DNA of 64,000 nt from Calendula officinalis (taxonomy: Eukaryota > Streptophyta > Magnoliopsida > Asterales > Asteraceae), in the NCBI GenBank assembly GCA_963853835.1, contig OY970824.1, positions 77,510,372 to 77,574,371 of the forward strand. Reading direction: 5' to 3'. A program made the translations under genes and the position numbers. Below, piece by piece: positions 1 to 11,135 of this stretch. The notes beneath the pieces were generated by a model. It searched no databases and was not told where the DNA came from. It saw only the letters and a list, made by a program, of their open reading frames with translations. Each line of letters starts with the position of its first letter. Within the stretch, counting starts at the first letter, position 1.

Positions 1-1327
1 GCTCCTTGCTAGGATGTTAGTTTTAATTTATTTTGGGTATCTTGGGGTGATTTTCATGCCCAAGCTCTCTTTGATTCCCTTGGCCGTTCAAAAAAAAATT
101 AGTTAATGGCAGTTAATGGTAAAGAAAGGGTAGTTAACAAGAATTATTGTCTTTTTTACAGGCATGAATATGATGCGTCACAGTCAGTAATGATAACCAA
201 AAGCTGTACGTACGTATGCTTCTATTTCTGTTGATGAATTGGTGGTTGGAATGAAATAAAACCCAGTCCTTTCCTTGCTTCTCTTTTAAGTTAAATTATT
301 CTCTTATGTCATTCAATTGCATTTATTATAACATTTTCCCATATTTTAATACAAACCACCTTTTACATTTTAAACAACGTATGTATATCGTGATATGAAA
401 ATCAAAATGTAAACAAGATTAACATTTATAGCGATTCAAAACTTATTGCAATAGAAACTTGAGTAAATGAAATTTGTGAACCCCTTTACATTTCACTCCA
501 CAATTCACACCGTGGATAGGATGGTGTTCCATGTGATGAGTTGCCACATAAGACCATACCACACACCACGAGAAGAACTCATACCACATAACCTTATAAA
601 TAACTTGCAAAATTGTAGTTTATAAAATTGTAAATAAAATAATTGTTGTAACTCCCTTAGAGCATCCATAATGGTTAAGTCATCACAATGACTTATTGAA
701 AATGACACCTAGACTTTCCACTTAATTTTTATGTATAACCTTTCAAAAAAGCTTTTGTTCCAATGCATATAGATGTAGATAAAGCTTATTTTGTGTCTTA
801 AGAAAGACTTATAGAATAATAAGTTTTTGAAGCAAAAGCTTTTTGTTAGAAGGTCATAAACCTTCAATTAACCTATTCTAGAGGTAAAAAGCTTTAGAAA
901 AAACTTTATAAAAAGCTATAACATATCACTAAATTTACAAAGTTGTTAACTTGTTACTGCTTAATGAATAATAGTTAAATAAACGAAAATAAACAAATTT
1001 CTGTTGAACTGTTTACGATTAACTCGTTGAAAATTCAATTCGTTTACGTGTCTATTTATTTCCCTACAATTAACGTACGTTTTTTAATCCCGGATAAAAT
1101 TTCCTTGTTGCGTATATTTGCGTACTTTTATAGAAAACAAAACTTTCTTTGTTTTACAATAATAAGCAACAAATCATACTCCTATAACACATCACATTTT
1201 CGTGGTTTTTAGGAAGGGGGTGATACCTTCCCAAGCGCCCGCCGTTAAAAAAAACACATCGCATAGATTGTTGTTAAAACAGAATAAGTTAAATTAAAAG
1301 ATTTTATTTCTTTTATAAGGAAAACAA
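1..1327. other. Gene-free AT-rich flank with a MITE-like end
   Basis: No open frame here resembles a protein. From about 657 there is a motif AGAGCATCCATAATGG followed by AAGCTT-rich sequence to about 900. Its reverse complement, with small changes, recurs at about 62480-62502, so this is one end of a dispersed non-autonomous DNA element. The rest is low-complexity AT-rich sequence in which I see nothing. Confidence 0.4.
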
Positions 1328-1329
1328 TA

Positions 1330-1643
1330 CTTCATCCGTTTCAAAATAAATAATACAAATTAGCTTTTACGTTTTTTTGAGGTAAAAGATTGTAATGAAT
1401 ATTAAATTAGATTAAATGAGATAGTTAGTGAGTGAGGGGTCCCACATATTATGATTAAAGTGAGTTTAATGGTATTTAAAAGTAAACATAAGGGTAAATG
1501 AGCAATTTCACTTTATTAAAGGAGATAGTTAGTGGGTATGAATCCCACTATATTTTACTAAACAATGAAAATTTCAAAGTGTATTACTTATTTTGAAACA
1601 CCTTAAAATGAAAAGTGTATCATTTATTTTGAAACGGATGAAT
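1330..1643. mobile_element. Stowaway-type MITE (copy 1)
   Basis: Terminal inverted repeats CTTCATCCGTTTCAAAATAA and its complement bound about 310 bp, flanked by TA on both sides, the Stowaway/Tc1-mariner target. The interior (GGGTCCCAC, AAAGTAAA...AGGGTAAATG, CACTTTATTAAAG) is shared with copies near 5.3, 12.4, 22.2 and 46.9 kb, so one family has been active throughout this region. Confidence 0.85.
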
Positions 1644-1889
1644 TATTACTTTTGCAAAGTCAAACGGAGACAGAAAATAAGAGGTTTGGACTTTGGACTT
1701 TCGACATGACAAGTTATGAGGGGATTCGTGGGATACCTGCTGTCCTTTCGTATTATGACCAGATATTTTATCTCATGAAAGCTCTTGATTTTTTATTTTA
1801 AGTGTCTATTAATATAATTATTATTTATTAGTTTGAGTACGACTATAACATCTAAATGGTTAGTATGCCTTTCTTGATACTACGCCTTA

Positions 1890-2184
1890 GGCCTCTCTCA
1901 ATTGTGACGCGTCATTAAACTCATCACTAAACTCATCCTTACTGACACGCTACTGACAAATCGTGTCAACCATAACACATCACTAACTCATCACTAACCC
2001 TTAAAATATTACATTTAACCCCCTCACCCACACACAAAAGCTACTTACGCCTCCCTCCCTCACGTCTTCATGGCGATGGGTTTCTACTGACGCGGCTACC
2101 GACGGCGCGGTGCCAATGGCGTCGTGAAAGGACGGGTTCAATTTGGCTACTGACGGGTTTGTGACGTGCCCGTTGGCACGGGCC
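1890..2184. mobile_element. PIF/Harbinger-like MITE (copy A)
   Basis: A CpG-rich 295-bp block starts GGCCTCTCTCAATTG and ends TTGGCACGGGCC, and is flanked on both sides by TTA, the three-base target duplication typical of PIF/Harbinger. A second copy in opposite orientation lies at 20257-20546. It has no coding capacity, so it is a non-autonomous element. Confidence 0.7.
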
Positions 2185-2449
2185 TTAGCGAATAAACCCC
2201 ACCTCTTTTTTCGCTTGTGAAGGAAAAACCCTTAAGGTACCCTTGTTGCCAAGTTGGTCTACATCAACTAGTTGGAAACTCTTGATTTATCTGATCAGGC
2301 CCAAGCTCGTTCTTTCTTCTGGTCAAACAACAGATCGAAGAAGCTCTCCGTGAAATCTTGGGTTGTTTGTTGGAGCTAGGAGTTTGTTGTACTTGTTGAC
2401 CAAAGAAGTCAATGAAACTAAATCTGGTTTAGGTATCTAGTTAAAAGAC

Positions 2450-4124
2450 TGATGCGTGAAATCTAATTATAAATTAAATATCTTAAATACGTCTATTCTA
2501 AAATACCACACTCTTAAGCAAGTATGACCTAATCGTGTGTAATATAGTCCATGTAAGTATTTCAGATATTCATCTTCACAAGGAACAGTTAAGCTGATTC
2601 GTAATATTAAAACTAAGTGAATTAATCTAAAACAAATAAATATTAAAAAGGGTTTTATTCTATTTATTAAAACTAATAATTAAAAGAATTAAACTTTAAC
2701 TAAAAATAAATAAACTTTAAAATGACAAATGATTAACAAAGTCTAACTGGTTGGAGAAAACATTCAATATGACCGAATCACTCTAGACTTAGGTTTGGTT
2801 GGTTAAGTCTTGACTGATACAATATTCTAGAAGTTAAGAAGCTAGATTTCTCTCAACTTCCTACAATGTCCGTAATATGGTTCATAGGAATTTCTTCTTT
2901 AAAGAATCATATTATGGCCACACTTCGGTTTATCAATTATAACTAATGCTCAGATTTCCGCCAATTTCTTCTCTAAGGGTTAGTCTTTTAGTTTTGTCTA
3001 GGTTATTGGTATATGAACTCGGATATCTATTCCTAGTGAGTCGCCTATTACGTCACTTAGGTGAAAAGTAAGGAAATTACTAATTGAATTAAATTTTGTC
3101 AATACCCAAACAATTAATAATAAGCATACCAAATATGCGAAGATTCATGGGTGGACCTAGTATGGTGCACCGGGTTGCCTGTGTAACCTCTGGATTTTTT
3201 CGTATAGTGTTAAAATAGTGTTAATTTTTTTTTAAAAAAAAATTCTTTTGTTAGTGTAAGTAACACCCCTAAGAAAAAAATGTACAATATGGGACACCCC
3301 TTAGTTTTTTCCCTGGGTCCGTCACTACGAAAATTAAAAGGTTCTTCGTTATTATAATCAATAAATATTCAAATATAAATAAGACAATCCTAATAATAAA
3401 CCAAGTTCATCAATATATAGTCAATACAAAGATTTAGCTCATGAACATACTAGACAAATTAACCATATAATCACAACAGAAGATAGTATTATAAAGATAA
3501 ACTGTCATTGTGTTTGTCTCCTTGTTTCGTCCGTATACTTCTTGCGTATGGGGCTTCTTTCGTTAATTTTGTCCGTCAGTCAGAGTGGCAGCCTTGCTGC
3601 TGTCAAAACCCTCACGTGAACAACTCCTTTTTTCAATTGTGACGTCCAAATATAATAAGTTGCCTCAAATTTTAATTGTGCATGGGCTTTTGTACAAATT
3701 ATGGACGTGGGCTTCCAATTAATGTTTTGTGACCACCTTGTCTGCTTTAAATTACAACAACCAAGTCCCATTGCAAGTGGGCTTCACATCTCCAAGTGTA
3801 GGCCGTGAGCTGCAAGTGGCCAGCTTGCCCATTTTAATTGATTTTCGTAGCCTTATTATCACAAATAATTCGTGCAGCTACATACTGACCAATTCGTTTT
3901 TACATGTGTTTTATATGTCACTATATCTTCTTGCTTTCAGCCTAGGTTTTTATGAGTTGTTCCTTTTTTTGCATTTTTAGCTCATTTCGTGTATACTTTG
4001 GAGTTATGACCTGTCATTTTAAAAAATACAAAGATTAGGCATGAAAAGCGTTATTTTCCTTATAAACCATGCTTAAATAGTAGAATAGTGACGGATAAAA
4101 ACATGTCCAAATCCATCAATATCA
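2450..4124 (-). mobile_element. Ty3/Gypsy-type LTR (Tat-like), minus strand, with adjoining internal 3' end
   Basis: On the minus strand an LTR-like block begins TGATATTGATGG and ends CACGCATCA, giving matching TGAT/ATCA termini. Immediately upstream on that strand (plus 4125-4165) lies a motif recalling the end of plant Tat/Ogre-type elements, a 'TTGCTTGAGGACAAGCAAAG' line followed by a purine-rich GTATGGGGAA tract just before the LTR. The LTR is interrupted around 3130-3340 by a further repeat containing GGGTCCGTCACTA. The internal region is cut off after about 60 bp by a MITE and the Helitron-like start. Lineage rests on remembered motif style, so it is less certain than the LTR call. Confidence 0.5.
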
Positions 4125-4180
4125 AATTCCCCATACTTAAACTTTGCTTGTCCTCAAGCAAATCATCAATTAAAATTTAA

Positions 4181-4405
4181 GGGTTTTGATAATGACAGTC
4201 CTAAGGGCTGTCACTAAGAGAGAATCTTCCATTTTAAAAAGGAAATTGTTAGTTGAATTAATTATATGAGTAATTTAATATTCCTATAAATATGGAAAAC
4301 GTTTAACTAATAAAGATAAACATAAGTTAATTTAATTAATTATTAGTTTTCAAAAGGAAAGATTATTTCTTAGTGACAGCACTTAGGGCTGTCATTATCA
4401 AAACC
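4181..4405. mobile_element. Mutator-like MITE with 9-10 bp target duplication
   Basis: Inverted ends GGTTTTGATAATGACAG and CTGTCATTATCAAAACC bound about 225 bp. The flanks are TAAAATTTAA on both sides (4171-4180 and 4406-4415). A 9-10 bp duplication is typical of Mutator-like elements. A second inverted pair, GGGCTGTCACTAAG/CTTAGTGACAG, extends the stems. There is no coding capacity. It sits in the Gypsy remnant. Confidence 0.75.
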
Positions 4406-5332
4406 TAAAATTTAATTAGCTAAATATAAATTCAAACCAACAGACACTTATCTCAAGCACGGGTCCATCTTTATATATAATAAAAGAAAGCATTTTTGAA
4501 AACTCGACACTTCACTCATTCTACGTCATAATGACGTCATAATTCGTTGCCACGTTGGATGCCAGCTCATGATTCATTCCTTTGATTTCGTATGACATGG
4601 CACTTCACATGTAATACACAAGGTTATTTCTATGCATAATCGTATAACAGTTGGCGATTCCGATTTCACAATGACAAATATTCTGATTTAAAACATTAAT
4701 TTCGGTTCCCATAACTGGGGAAGTTATTTAGGAAACGATTATACTCCTTATTGTGAGGGCTGATTTGTAGGGAATTCGCCCTACTTATCAATTTGAATTA
4801 ATTTAAAACCAATTTATGCATATTTCTATATAAATTGGGTAGATTCAACCGAACATACATTTTCATGTTGAAATTGTATCGAAGTTGCGCAGGTATGTTT
4901 TCATCAGGAGTATGAATTGCTATTTTAATGAATAACAAACAAAATCTTGCGATACCATACAATGTTTATTATATATATTTTGCATTTTTTATGTCTTCTT
5001 ATGCATGTTCTTTTCTACATTTTTCTATGCCTTCATATGCATGTTCTTCACTTCACCAACATATATAGCATCTGATAGCTCTCTACATGTTCGCTCCACT
5101 CCACAGCCCACCAAACACTTTGATTTTTATGGACTATTAATTAATACTCATTTCCTTGATCGTTAATTTGATTACTAACTGGGTTGATTTATATCAATTG
5201 TGCTGTTTATTCTTAAAATTTATTTGTTAAAGCTTAACAAACAGTAAGTTCTATCAATATTCATTTCCTTCATTAAAACTTAACAATCAGTCCTTTTTAG
5301 TCATTTTTACAGTAATCATATACTTCCTCCGA

Positions 5333-6044
5333 TTCAAAATAAGTGATACACTTTGAGTTTCACGGTTTTTGAGACAAAAGATTATAATGATGGTTAAATT
5401 AGATTAATTGGATGGTTAGTGAGGAATGAGTCTTACATCTTTTGAATAAAGTGAAGTTAATGATGTTTAAAAGTAAAAGTAAGGGTAAATGTAGGGCTGT
5501 CAAAACCTGACACGACACGATATAATACACGAAACGAAACGAAATTGGGACGAAACTGAAATTTGAATTCATGTTCGTGTCGTGTTCGTGTTGTGTAAAA
5601 CAAACACGAAGTCGTGTCGTGTTCGTGTTCAGAGATTAACACGAAATTGACACGATAATTATGATTTTGTCGTGTTTGTCGTGTTTTTAGCATGTAATAA
5701 GTAAGAAATTTGTTATTAATTTTGTGTTGTTGTGTTTGTCGTGTTAATAGTGTTATCGTTTTTTTAATCGTGTCGTGTTCGTGTTAGCAAAATAAAACAC
5801 GACTTCGTGTCGTGTCGTTTTCGTGTTGAACGTTTTCGTGTCGTGTCGTGTTATCCAGAAACACGAAACGATAGCACGATTTGACATCCATAGTTAAATG
5901 AGTCATTGTACTTTATTAAATTAGATAGTTAGTGGGTGTAGGTCCTACTATTTTTTGCCAAATAAGACAATTTTTCAAAGTGTATCACTTATTTTGAATC
6001 ACCCTAAAAAGGAAAGTGTATCACTTATTTTGAATCGGAGGAAG
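5333..6044. mobile_element. Stowaway-type MITE (copy 2), split by an hAT MITE
   Basis: Ends CTTCCTCCGATTCAAAATAA and its complement are flanked by TA. The normal ~310-bp body is split after AGGGTAAATG by the 401-bp element at 5492-5892, then resumes with AGTCATTGTACTTTATT. Nesting shows the Stowaway arrived first. Confidence 0.85.
5492..5892. mobile_element. hAT-type MITE rich in CACGACACG motifs
   Basis: The element starts TAGGGCTGTCAAA and ends TTTGACATCCATA, an imperfect inverted repeat. Flanks GGTAAATG and GTTAAATG form an 8-bp target duplication with one mismatch, as expected for hAT. The interior is nearly all permutations of CACGACACGA and its complement, so it can fold on itself at many registers. 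It was inserted in the Stowaway at 5333-6044. Confidence 0.75.
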
Positions 6045-6090
6045 TATAAGTAATGCAAACACTTTGTTAATAAAAGCTTATTAACTTAAA

Positions 6091-6600
6091 CTAGCAGGAT
6101 ACCCGGGCAATGCGGCGGCGGGTACCCTGAATTTATATTTTTCAGCGAACAAATAACTTGTTTGTGTACTTTAAAATGTATTTGATACAAGCTGTAACGT
6201 AAATGTATTTTGGGCGACTATTAAGTTGTGAGTATCTGTATTAAATGTTGGGTTGGTTACAGTTTACTATATACCTTTTCGTTGATGGATTTCTGTCAAT
6301 TTAGGGTGCCCGTGAATTGTTAAATGTTCGGCCGGTTACACATGTTAAGAAATAGGGATATAATAAATAACCAGTAAATAAAACAAAAGAGTAAGAGTAG
6401 CCGAGTTGGTAAGTGCCCAGGTTGACATCAACATGTTGCGGGTTCGAATCCTCTCTGTGTCATTTTATTTTGGTTGAGGCTGCAAAAGTTAAGACTTCCC
6501 CAAATAGAAAGCAAGGATTAAGTTTAAGTTTAAGGACTTCTATACTTAGTAGTTCTAAACCCTTTATTAAGGAGTAAGATAGCTTTATAAACTCATAAGC
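6091..6600 (-). mobile_element. Helitron-like 3' terminus (minus strand) carrying tRNA-like pol III boxes
   Basis: Read on the minus strand the block ends with a GC-rich hairpin and CCCGGGTATCCTGCTAG, the CTAG end of plant Helitrons. About 300 bp inside, on the plus strand, are an A-box-like TAGCCGAGTTGG (6398-6409) and a B-box GGTTCGAATCC (6441-6451), as in tRNA-derived SINEs. A related but different tRNA-like stretch lies in the related terminus at 62998-63380. The other end of this element is not identified. Confidence 0.5.
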
Positions 6601-7203
6601 ATAAGTCTTTTTAAATAAGCTTTTCCAAACAACCCTAAAGTATATAAAAACAAAAATAGGTCATAAGTCAACTAAACTGGTATTTTTAATGCAAACAACC
6701 TTCTAGGTAGTTCTATCCAAAATCTAAGATGGTATATAAATGGGAGGGAAAGTATCCATTAGCTTTACTAGAAAATGAAGTAAGATTAATAGCCGAAAGA
6801 GAAAGTACCCATACAAAAACATGAAATCGTTGAACCTAAATGAAAAACAAGCTAATAAACATGTTCTTTTATTTTTTTATAAGTGGTGATTGCAAAAGTA
6901 TTGAAGTTTAAAGAGTATTATTTCAGTGTAAAAAGTGCTCCCTTTGAAGATGGTCATCTTTATCCGTTGCTCAATGTTAATTTTTAATAAATGAAGTATT
7001 CTTAAAAAGGTAAAATATTATTAAAATTATGAAAATACTATCAGAGTTTTATAAGTCATCCGTGATTTATCACGGGTTATAGGCTAGTACTCCATATAGC
7101 CACAATCAATTTCAAAAGTTAGTTCAATTCAGCATACATAATTTAATCTGGATTTTATTCCCAAGTTTTTGTTAATCCTCAATATAATTGGTATTTTCTA
7201 AGG

Positions 7204-7383
7204 AGGCTGATTCGTACAGAGCAATTTTTATTCATGTACAGCAATTTCATACTAATGGACAATTATGTCTTTACTTTCCTTTTATCATATTTTTCATTTT
7301 ACCCCTCTCACCAAGGACATGATTGTCATTTGATATAAAATTGCTCTACATAGATAAAAATTGATCTGTACGAATCAGCTCTC
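7204..7383. mobile_element. Short MITE with GCTGATTCGTACAGA inverted ends
   Basis: The ends GGCTGATTCGTACAGAGCAA and the complement of TTGATCTGTACGAATCAGCT match closely over about 28 bp, enclosing about 180 bp. A diverged piece of the same element (ACAATTAT...GGACATGATTATCATTTGATATAA) reappears at 8070-8190, directly against the NLR TATA box. Superfamily not determined. Confidence 0.6.
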
Positions 7384-7395
7384 ATCTTCTAAGCC

Positions 7396-8190
7396 TCCTA
7401 CTGCCACATGACATCCTTAGAAACCACTGAATTTATAATTTAAAATTTTGAAGATTACATAAATTATGAATTAAATATTAGACCATAATCTTTACCCAAT
7501 TTAAATTAATTAATTCGTAATTTGAATAAATTCATAATATTAATTTAAATTAATTGATGATCTCCATGGGAATCTCAACTATTTATATTTATATCTTGTG
7601 ATATATATAAATTGTTTTTTTTTTAATTTCCCAAATCTTCAGATTAAATATGGAGTCAATTATAAGTTTGTTTATACTTTATACTATTACTATATAGAAT
7701 CCTAAATGTTAGGGAAATAATAATAAGAATTATGTATTACATTCTTTTTTATTAATAAAATAAGTTTTTAAAAAATTGACTTATCTAAAATTCTCATTGG
7801 CAGATATCAACATAAGAACACCTCATTATTTTATTAAATTTTGGTATTTATTATTTTAAAAAAGAAAATCAGGATAATATTTTAAAATTAATTTAGATCT
7901 ATTGTAATAAAAGAAGATTTTATAAGGCTACGTGACATTTTCTATGCATCTACTGCCACACGGCGTCCTTAGAGACCACCGAATTTATAATTTAAAATTT
8001 CGAAGATTACATAAATTTTGAATTAAATATTAGGCCATAATCTTTGCCCAATCTAAATTAATTAATTCGCAGTTTCATACAGGGGACAATTATACTCTTA
8101 GTTTCTTTTTATCATATTGTTTATCTCACCCCTCTTATTAAGGACATGATTATCATTTGATATAATATTACTCTAGGATGAAAATTGGTC
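7396..8190 (+). repeat. Duplicated block upstream of the NLR
   Basis: The stretch starting CTACTGCCACATGACATCC (7397-7515) is repeated with about 90% identity at about 7949-8065 (CTACTGCCACACGGCGTCC...). The MITE lying before the first copy is present in diverged form after the second copy. Order is MITE, block, spacer, block', MITE' on one strand, as expected from an old tandem duplication with later loss. Confidence 0.65.
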
Positions 8191-8196
8191 ACACCC

Positions 8197-8275
8197 TATA
8201 TAAAATCGGCAATTACGTTAACCTTGTATCTGATCATCAAACTGTCGTCTCCTCAATCTGCTCCTTCCAATTATA
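8197..8275 (+). promoter_or_regulatory. TATA box and leader of the NLR pseudogene
   Basis: TATATAAAA at about 8198-8206 is followed about 25 bp later by a leader segment TGATCATCAAACTGTCGTCT and beyond. This segment matches 13915-13963, ahead of the SKU5-like gene, with four differences in 49 bp. The TATA box also aligns between the two loci. A start site near 8228-8232 is inferred from spacing only. Confidence 0.5.
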
Positions 8276-8370
8276 TTACACTTGAGTGAAATTTCTTGTG
8301 CTTCTATCCCAAACATAAAGCCTCATTACATAATCCGGTCGGAATACCTTATCAATACTAGTGATAAATA

Positions 8371-11135
8371 ATGGCAGAGGTGAGTGAATTACTGTTAAAG
8401 CACAGTCTAGATTTAAATCCCTAATTAAACGCCTAAAAGAAAACCTAGACAAAATAGAAGTTGAAATTGAGAGATCAGGCGGTCCTGAAGAAGATGTGAG
8501 TATTTTCATCCCTTATCGGGAAAGAAGTCGTGATCAAGTTTTGCCATGACAAATTTGCTTACACAAAAAAACTGATTCATTTGGAGAAGGAGCTTGCTTC
8601 ATATAGATATTCCGACGAGAAAACTTACGAAGATATCGATTATGATTTGGCAGAAAAGATGGACAGACTTTCAGTGGCGGTTTTTCAGGTTCGTGCGGTG
8701 CTCCGGGGGTTGTTTGGATTGGCATCTAACGGAATTGAAGCGTACACGCGCGTGGTGGTCATCTCAGCTCCTGGAGGTTTTGGGAAAACTACAAGATGCT
8801 TTCTCACGATGATGAGATAAAAACAATTCTTTTCTTTTCTAAATAAAATATAATGAGTGACCAAGAGATTTATAAGATAAGTGTCTATGTTAGTTGTAGC
8901 TTTTTTACAATCATCAAGTCTCATCATACCATTTTACATGATGATTTACTTCTAAATAATAGCAATAAATTAAAATAGTTGCACCTAATAAAATTAAAAT
9001 AACTTTGGCAGCTCAAGTCCACTTGTCAAATCAATACATAAGTTTTCAGATCACGACCCATATAGTATTCGGGTCGACCTAGCCCCATCAACCTGACACA
9101 AATGTATTATCTTTCTGTAATAGCAATTGTTTAGAGCACTCTACATGTAATTGTTATTTGATTTTTCATTTATTGACAGTTGCATCCTACTGACAGGCAG
9201 GCATATTTGGTGACAATATCCCTTATGTTACTGTCTCAAGACCATCCAGTCTTAAGATCATCGCTCAAAAACTATTTAAACATTATGGAATAAGTTGGTC
9301 CTAGATGATGTCTGGTATGAATCAGAATCCATTATTGAGGATCTTAAGTTCCAAATACCAGGATACAAAATTCTTGTAACATCAAGGTTTGTGTTTCCAA
9401 GGTTTAGATCAACATACAAGTTGACTTCGTTGAATGTTGAAGATGCAAAGACTCTTATTTGCTACTCTGCATTCCCAAATGATGGGATTCCTGTTAATGT
9501 GTCCGAGAGACAAGGTAAATAATAAACAAAAACAAAAACATTTTCTTCATTCTAAAAGGAACTTGCTAACTCACATGTGTCTTTGTTTAATGTAGATGGT
9601 GAAATTCTGTAAGGGGCTTCCATTAGCCCTAACTGTGGTTGGTGCATCACTATGTGGTCAATTATTGGTCAAATGGAAAATCACTCTAAAAAAATTGGTC
9701 AATCCATTTTGCAGTCAAACAATAGCTTGTTGTTTAGTCTCCAAACCAGTATTGATGCACTTGACGAGTTTCCTATGTTCAAGGAATCTTTCTTGGATTT
9801 GGGTTTGTTTCCGGAAGATGACCAGATTGCGGGCCCACTTCTTTTGGATATGTGGGCTGAGTTGTACAATCTTGATGATGAGGGTTTATATGCGAGTGAT
9901 TTACTTCTTGAGTTATCATCTAGAAGTCTCATCAATCTTATTCCTATAAGGTACTTTGGCATTCGGGAAAAATGAGTAATATTTTATGTGTCATCTTAAA
10001 GGTTATTTCGTATTTCGTTCTCTATATATTGAATAACAATTGTATAAATTTATAGGAAATATGCGGGTGAAATAGAAGGTTATTGTAATGAGCATTATGT
10101 CATTGCTAAGAGAGTTGGCAATTTTGTTGAGCTGAAACAGAAAGAAAACGTTTGTTCATGGAAATACATAACAATGGCTTTCCCACATGGTTGACTCCAC
10201 AAATTGGTCAACCCATTAAAGCCCGCATCTTATCTATTTCAACAGGTCTCATTTCTTTCGTTTCACATTTTATACTCGAAACTAAATATAGAAAACAATA
10301 ACTTATGATTTATAAATGCAGATGAAACATTCAGCTCTAGTTGGTACGATCTAAATGTTGAAGTATTGATATTGAATATAAGAAGTATGAATTATACTTT
10401 GCCCCCGTTCATCGAGAGAATGACCCAATTGAAGGTTTTAATCATCACGGGCTATGGTGTTTATACTACTCAACTACACAATCTCCAAATTCTAGCTTCT
10501 TTAACTAACCTAAAAAGAATCAGAATCGAACATGTATCAGTTTCCAACTATATTCAAGTCATCTTCACATTGCAAAACTTAATTAAACTTACATTTGTTA
10601 CATCTGAGTTAGGTAATGCTTTCAACAGTGATACCAATAATACAATTAAGTCTAATTCTATGCTTCCAAATCTCACATATCTCGAATTCGATAGTTGTTA
10701 CGATTTACATGAACTTCCAGCTGGACTATGTCATCTCAAGAAGTTGATAATCACCAATTGTCATGAGTTGAATTCTCTTCCTAGAGATATTGGGAGTTTA
10801 TTGAATCTTCAAATCTTAATTGCTGCACAAAACTACAAGAGTTACCTGCATCAATTGGAAGCATGCAAAACCTGAGTTTATCTGATTGTTTGAATATAAC
10901 TGTATTGCCTGAACAAATTGGTGAGCTAATCGGTTTGAGAGTTCTTAAGATGAGTGGTTGTGGAGGTTTACAAGACTTGCCGGGTTCTGTCAGCAAATTG
11001 TTGGAGCTTGAAGATGTGGTATGTGATGATGAGACATCGTATTTGTGGAAGAATATTCAAACTCATCTTTTTAATGTGAAAATTAACGTTGTTGAAGAAG
11101 ATAGATTTGGAAGCTTTAAGAAAATTTGTCGATAA
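8371..11135 (+). pseudogene. RPW8-type NLR (ADR1-like) pseudogene
   Basis: Remnant of a helper NLR, the family that relays immune signals from sensor receptors. Visible in order: an RPW8-like coiled-coil start (ATG 8371, FKSLIKRLKENLDKIEVEIE), the P-loop GGFGKTT near 8775-8797, an IPYVTVSRPSSLKIIAQKL segment at 9199-9290, kinase-2 LVLDDVW at 9295, RNBS-B KILVTSR, GLPLALTVVG at about 9610, the FLDLGLFPEDDQI and MWAELY motifs at 9790-9860, and LRRs from 10366 to 11135. Plausible introns include 9515-9594, about 9950-10055 and about 10242-10320. The frame is broken several times: about 8391, about 8517, just after the P-loop, near 9650, near 10150 and near 10826. About 30 residues between the RNBS-A region and kinase-2 also appear missing. 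The MHD region is poorly preserved. It cannot give a full-length NLR. Confidence 0.85.

Larger units (their letters stand above)
4468..7087 (+). mobile_element. Candidate Helitron with nested insertions
   Basis: The left end TCTTTATATATAATAAAAG after an A matches the usual plant Helitron 5' start. The right end has a small hairpin (CCGTGATTTATCACGGG) followed by TTATAGGCTAG and then T, the usual CTAG-plus-T end. No Rep/helicase frame is present, so it would be non-autonomous. It contains a Stowaway (5333-6044), itself hit by an hAT MITE, and an opposite-strand Helitron-like 3' end at 6091. That the two ends belong to one insertion is inferred from orientation only. Confidence 0.5.

Noticed and set aside
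505..708. 67-codon minus frame
   Set aside because: Low complexity and lies in a MITE-like end; no family resemblance.
5500..5890. Possible CRISPR-like or satellite array of CACGACACG units
   Set aside because: Units vary in length and phase and lie between hAT ends; this is a plant genome and a MITE explains them.
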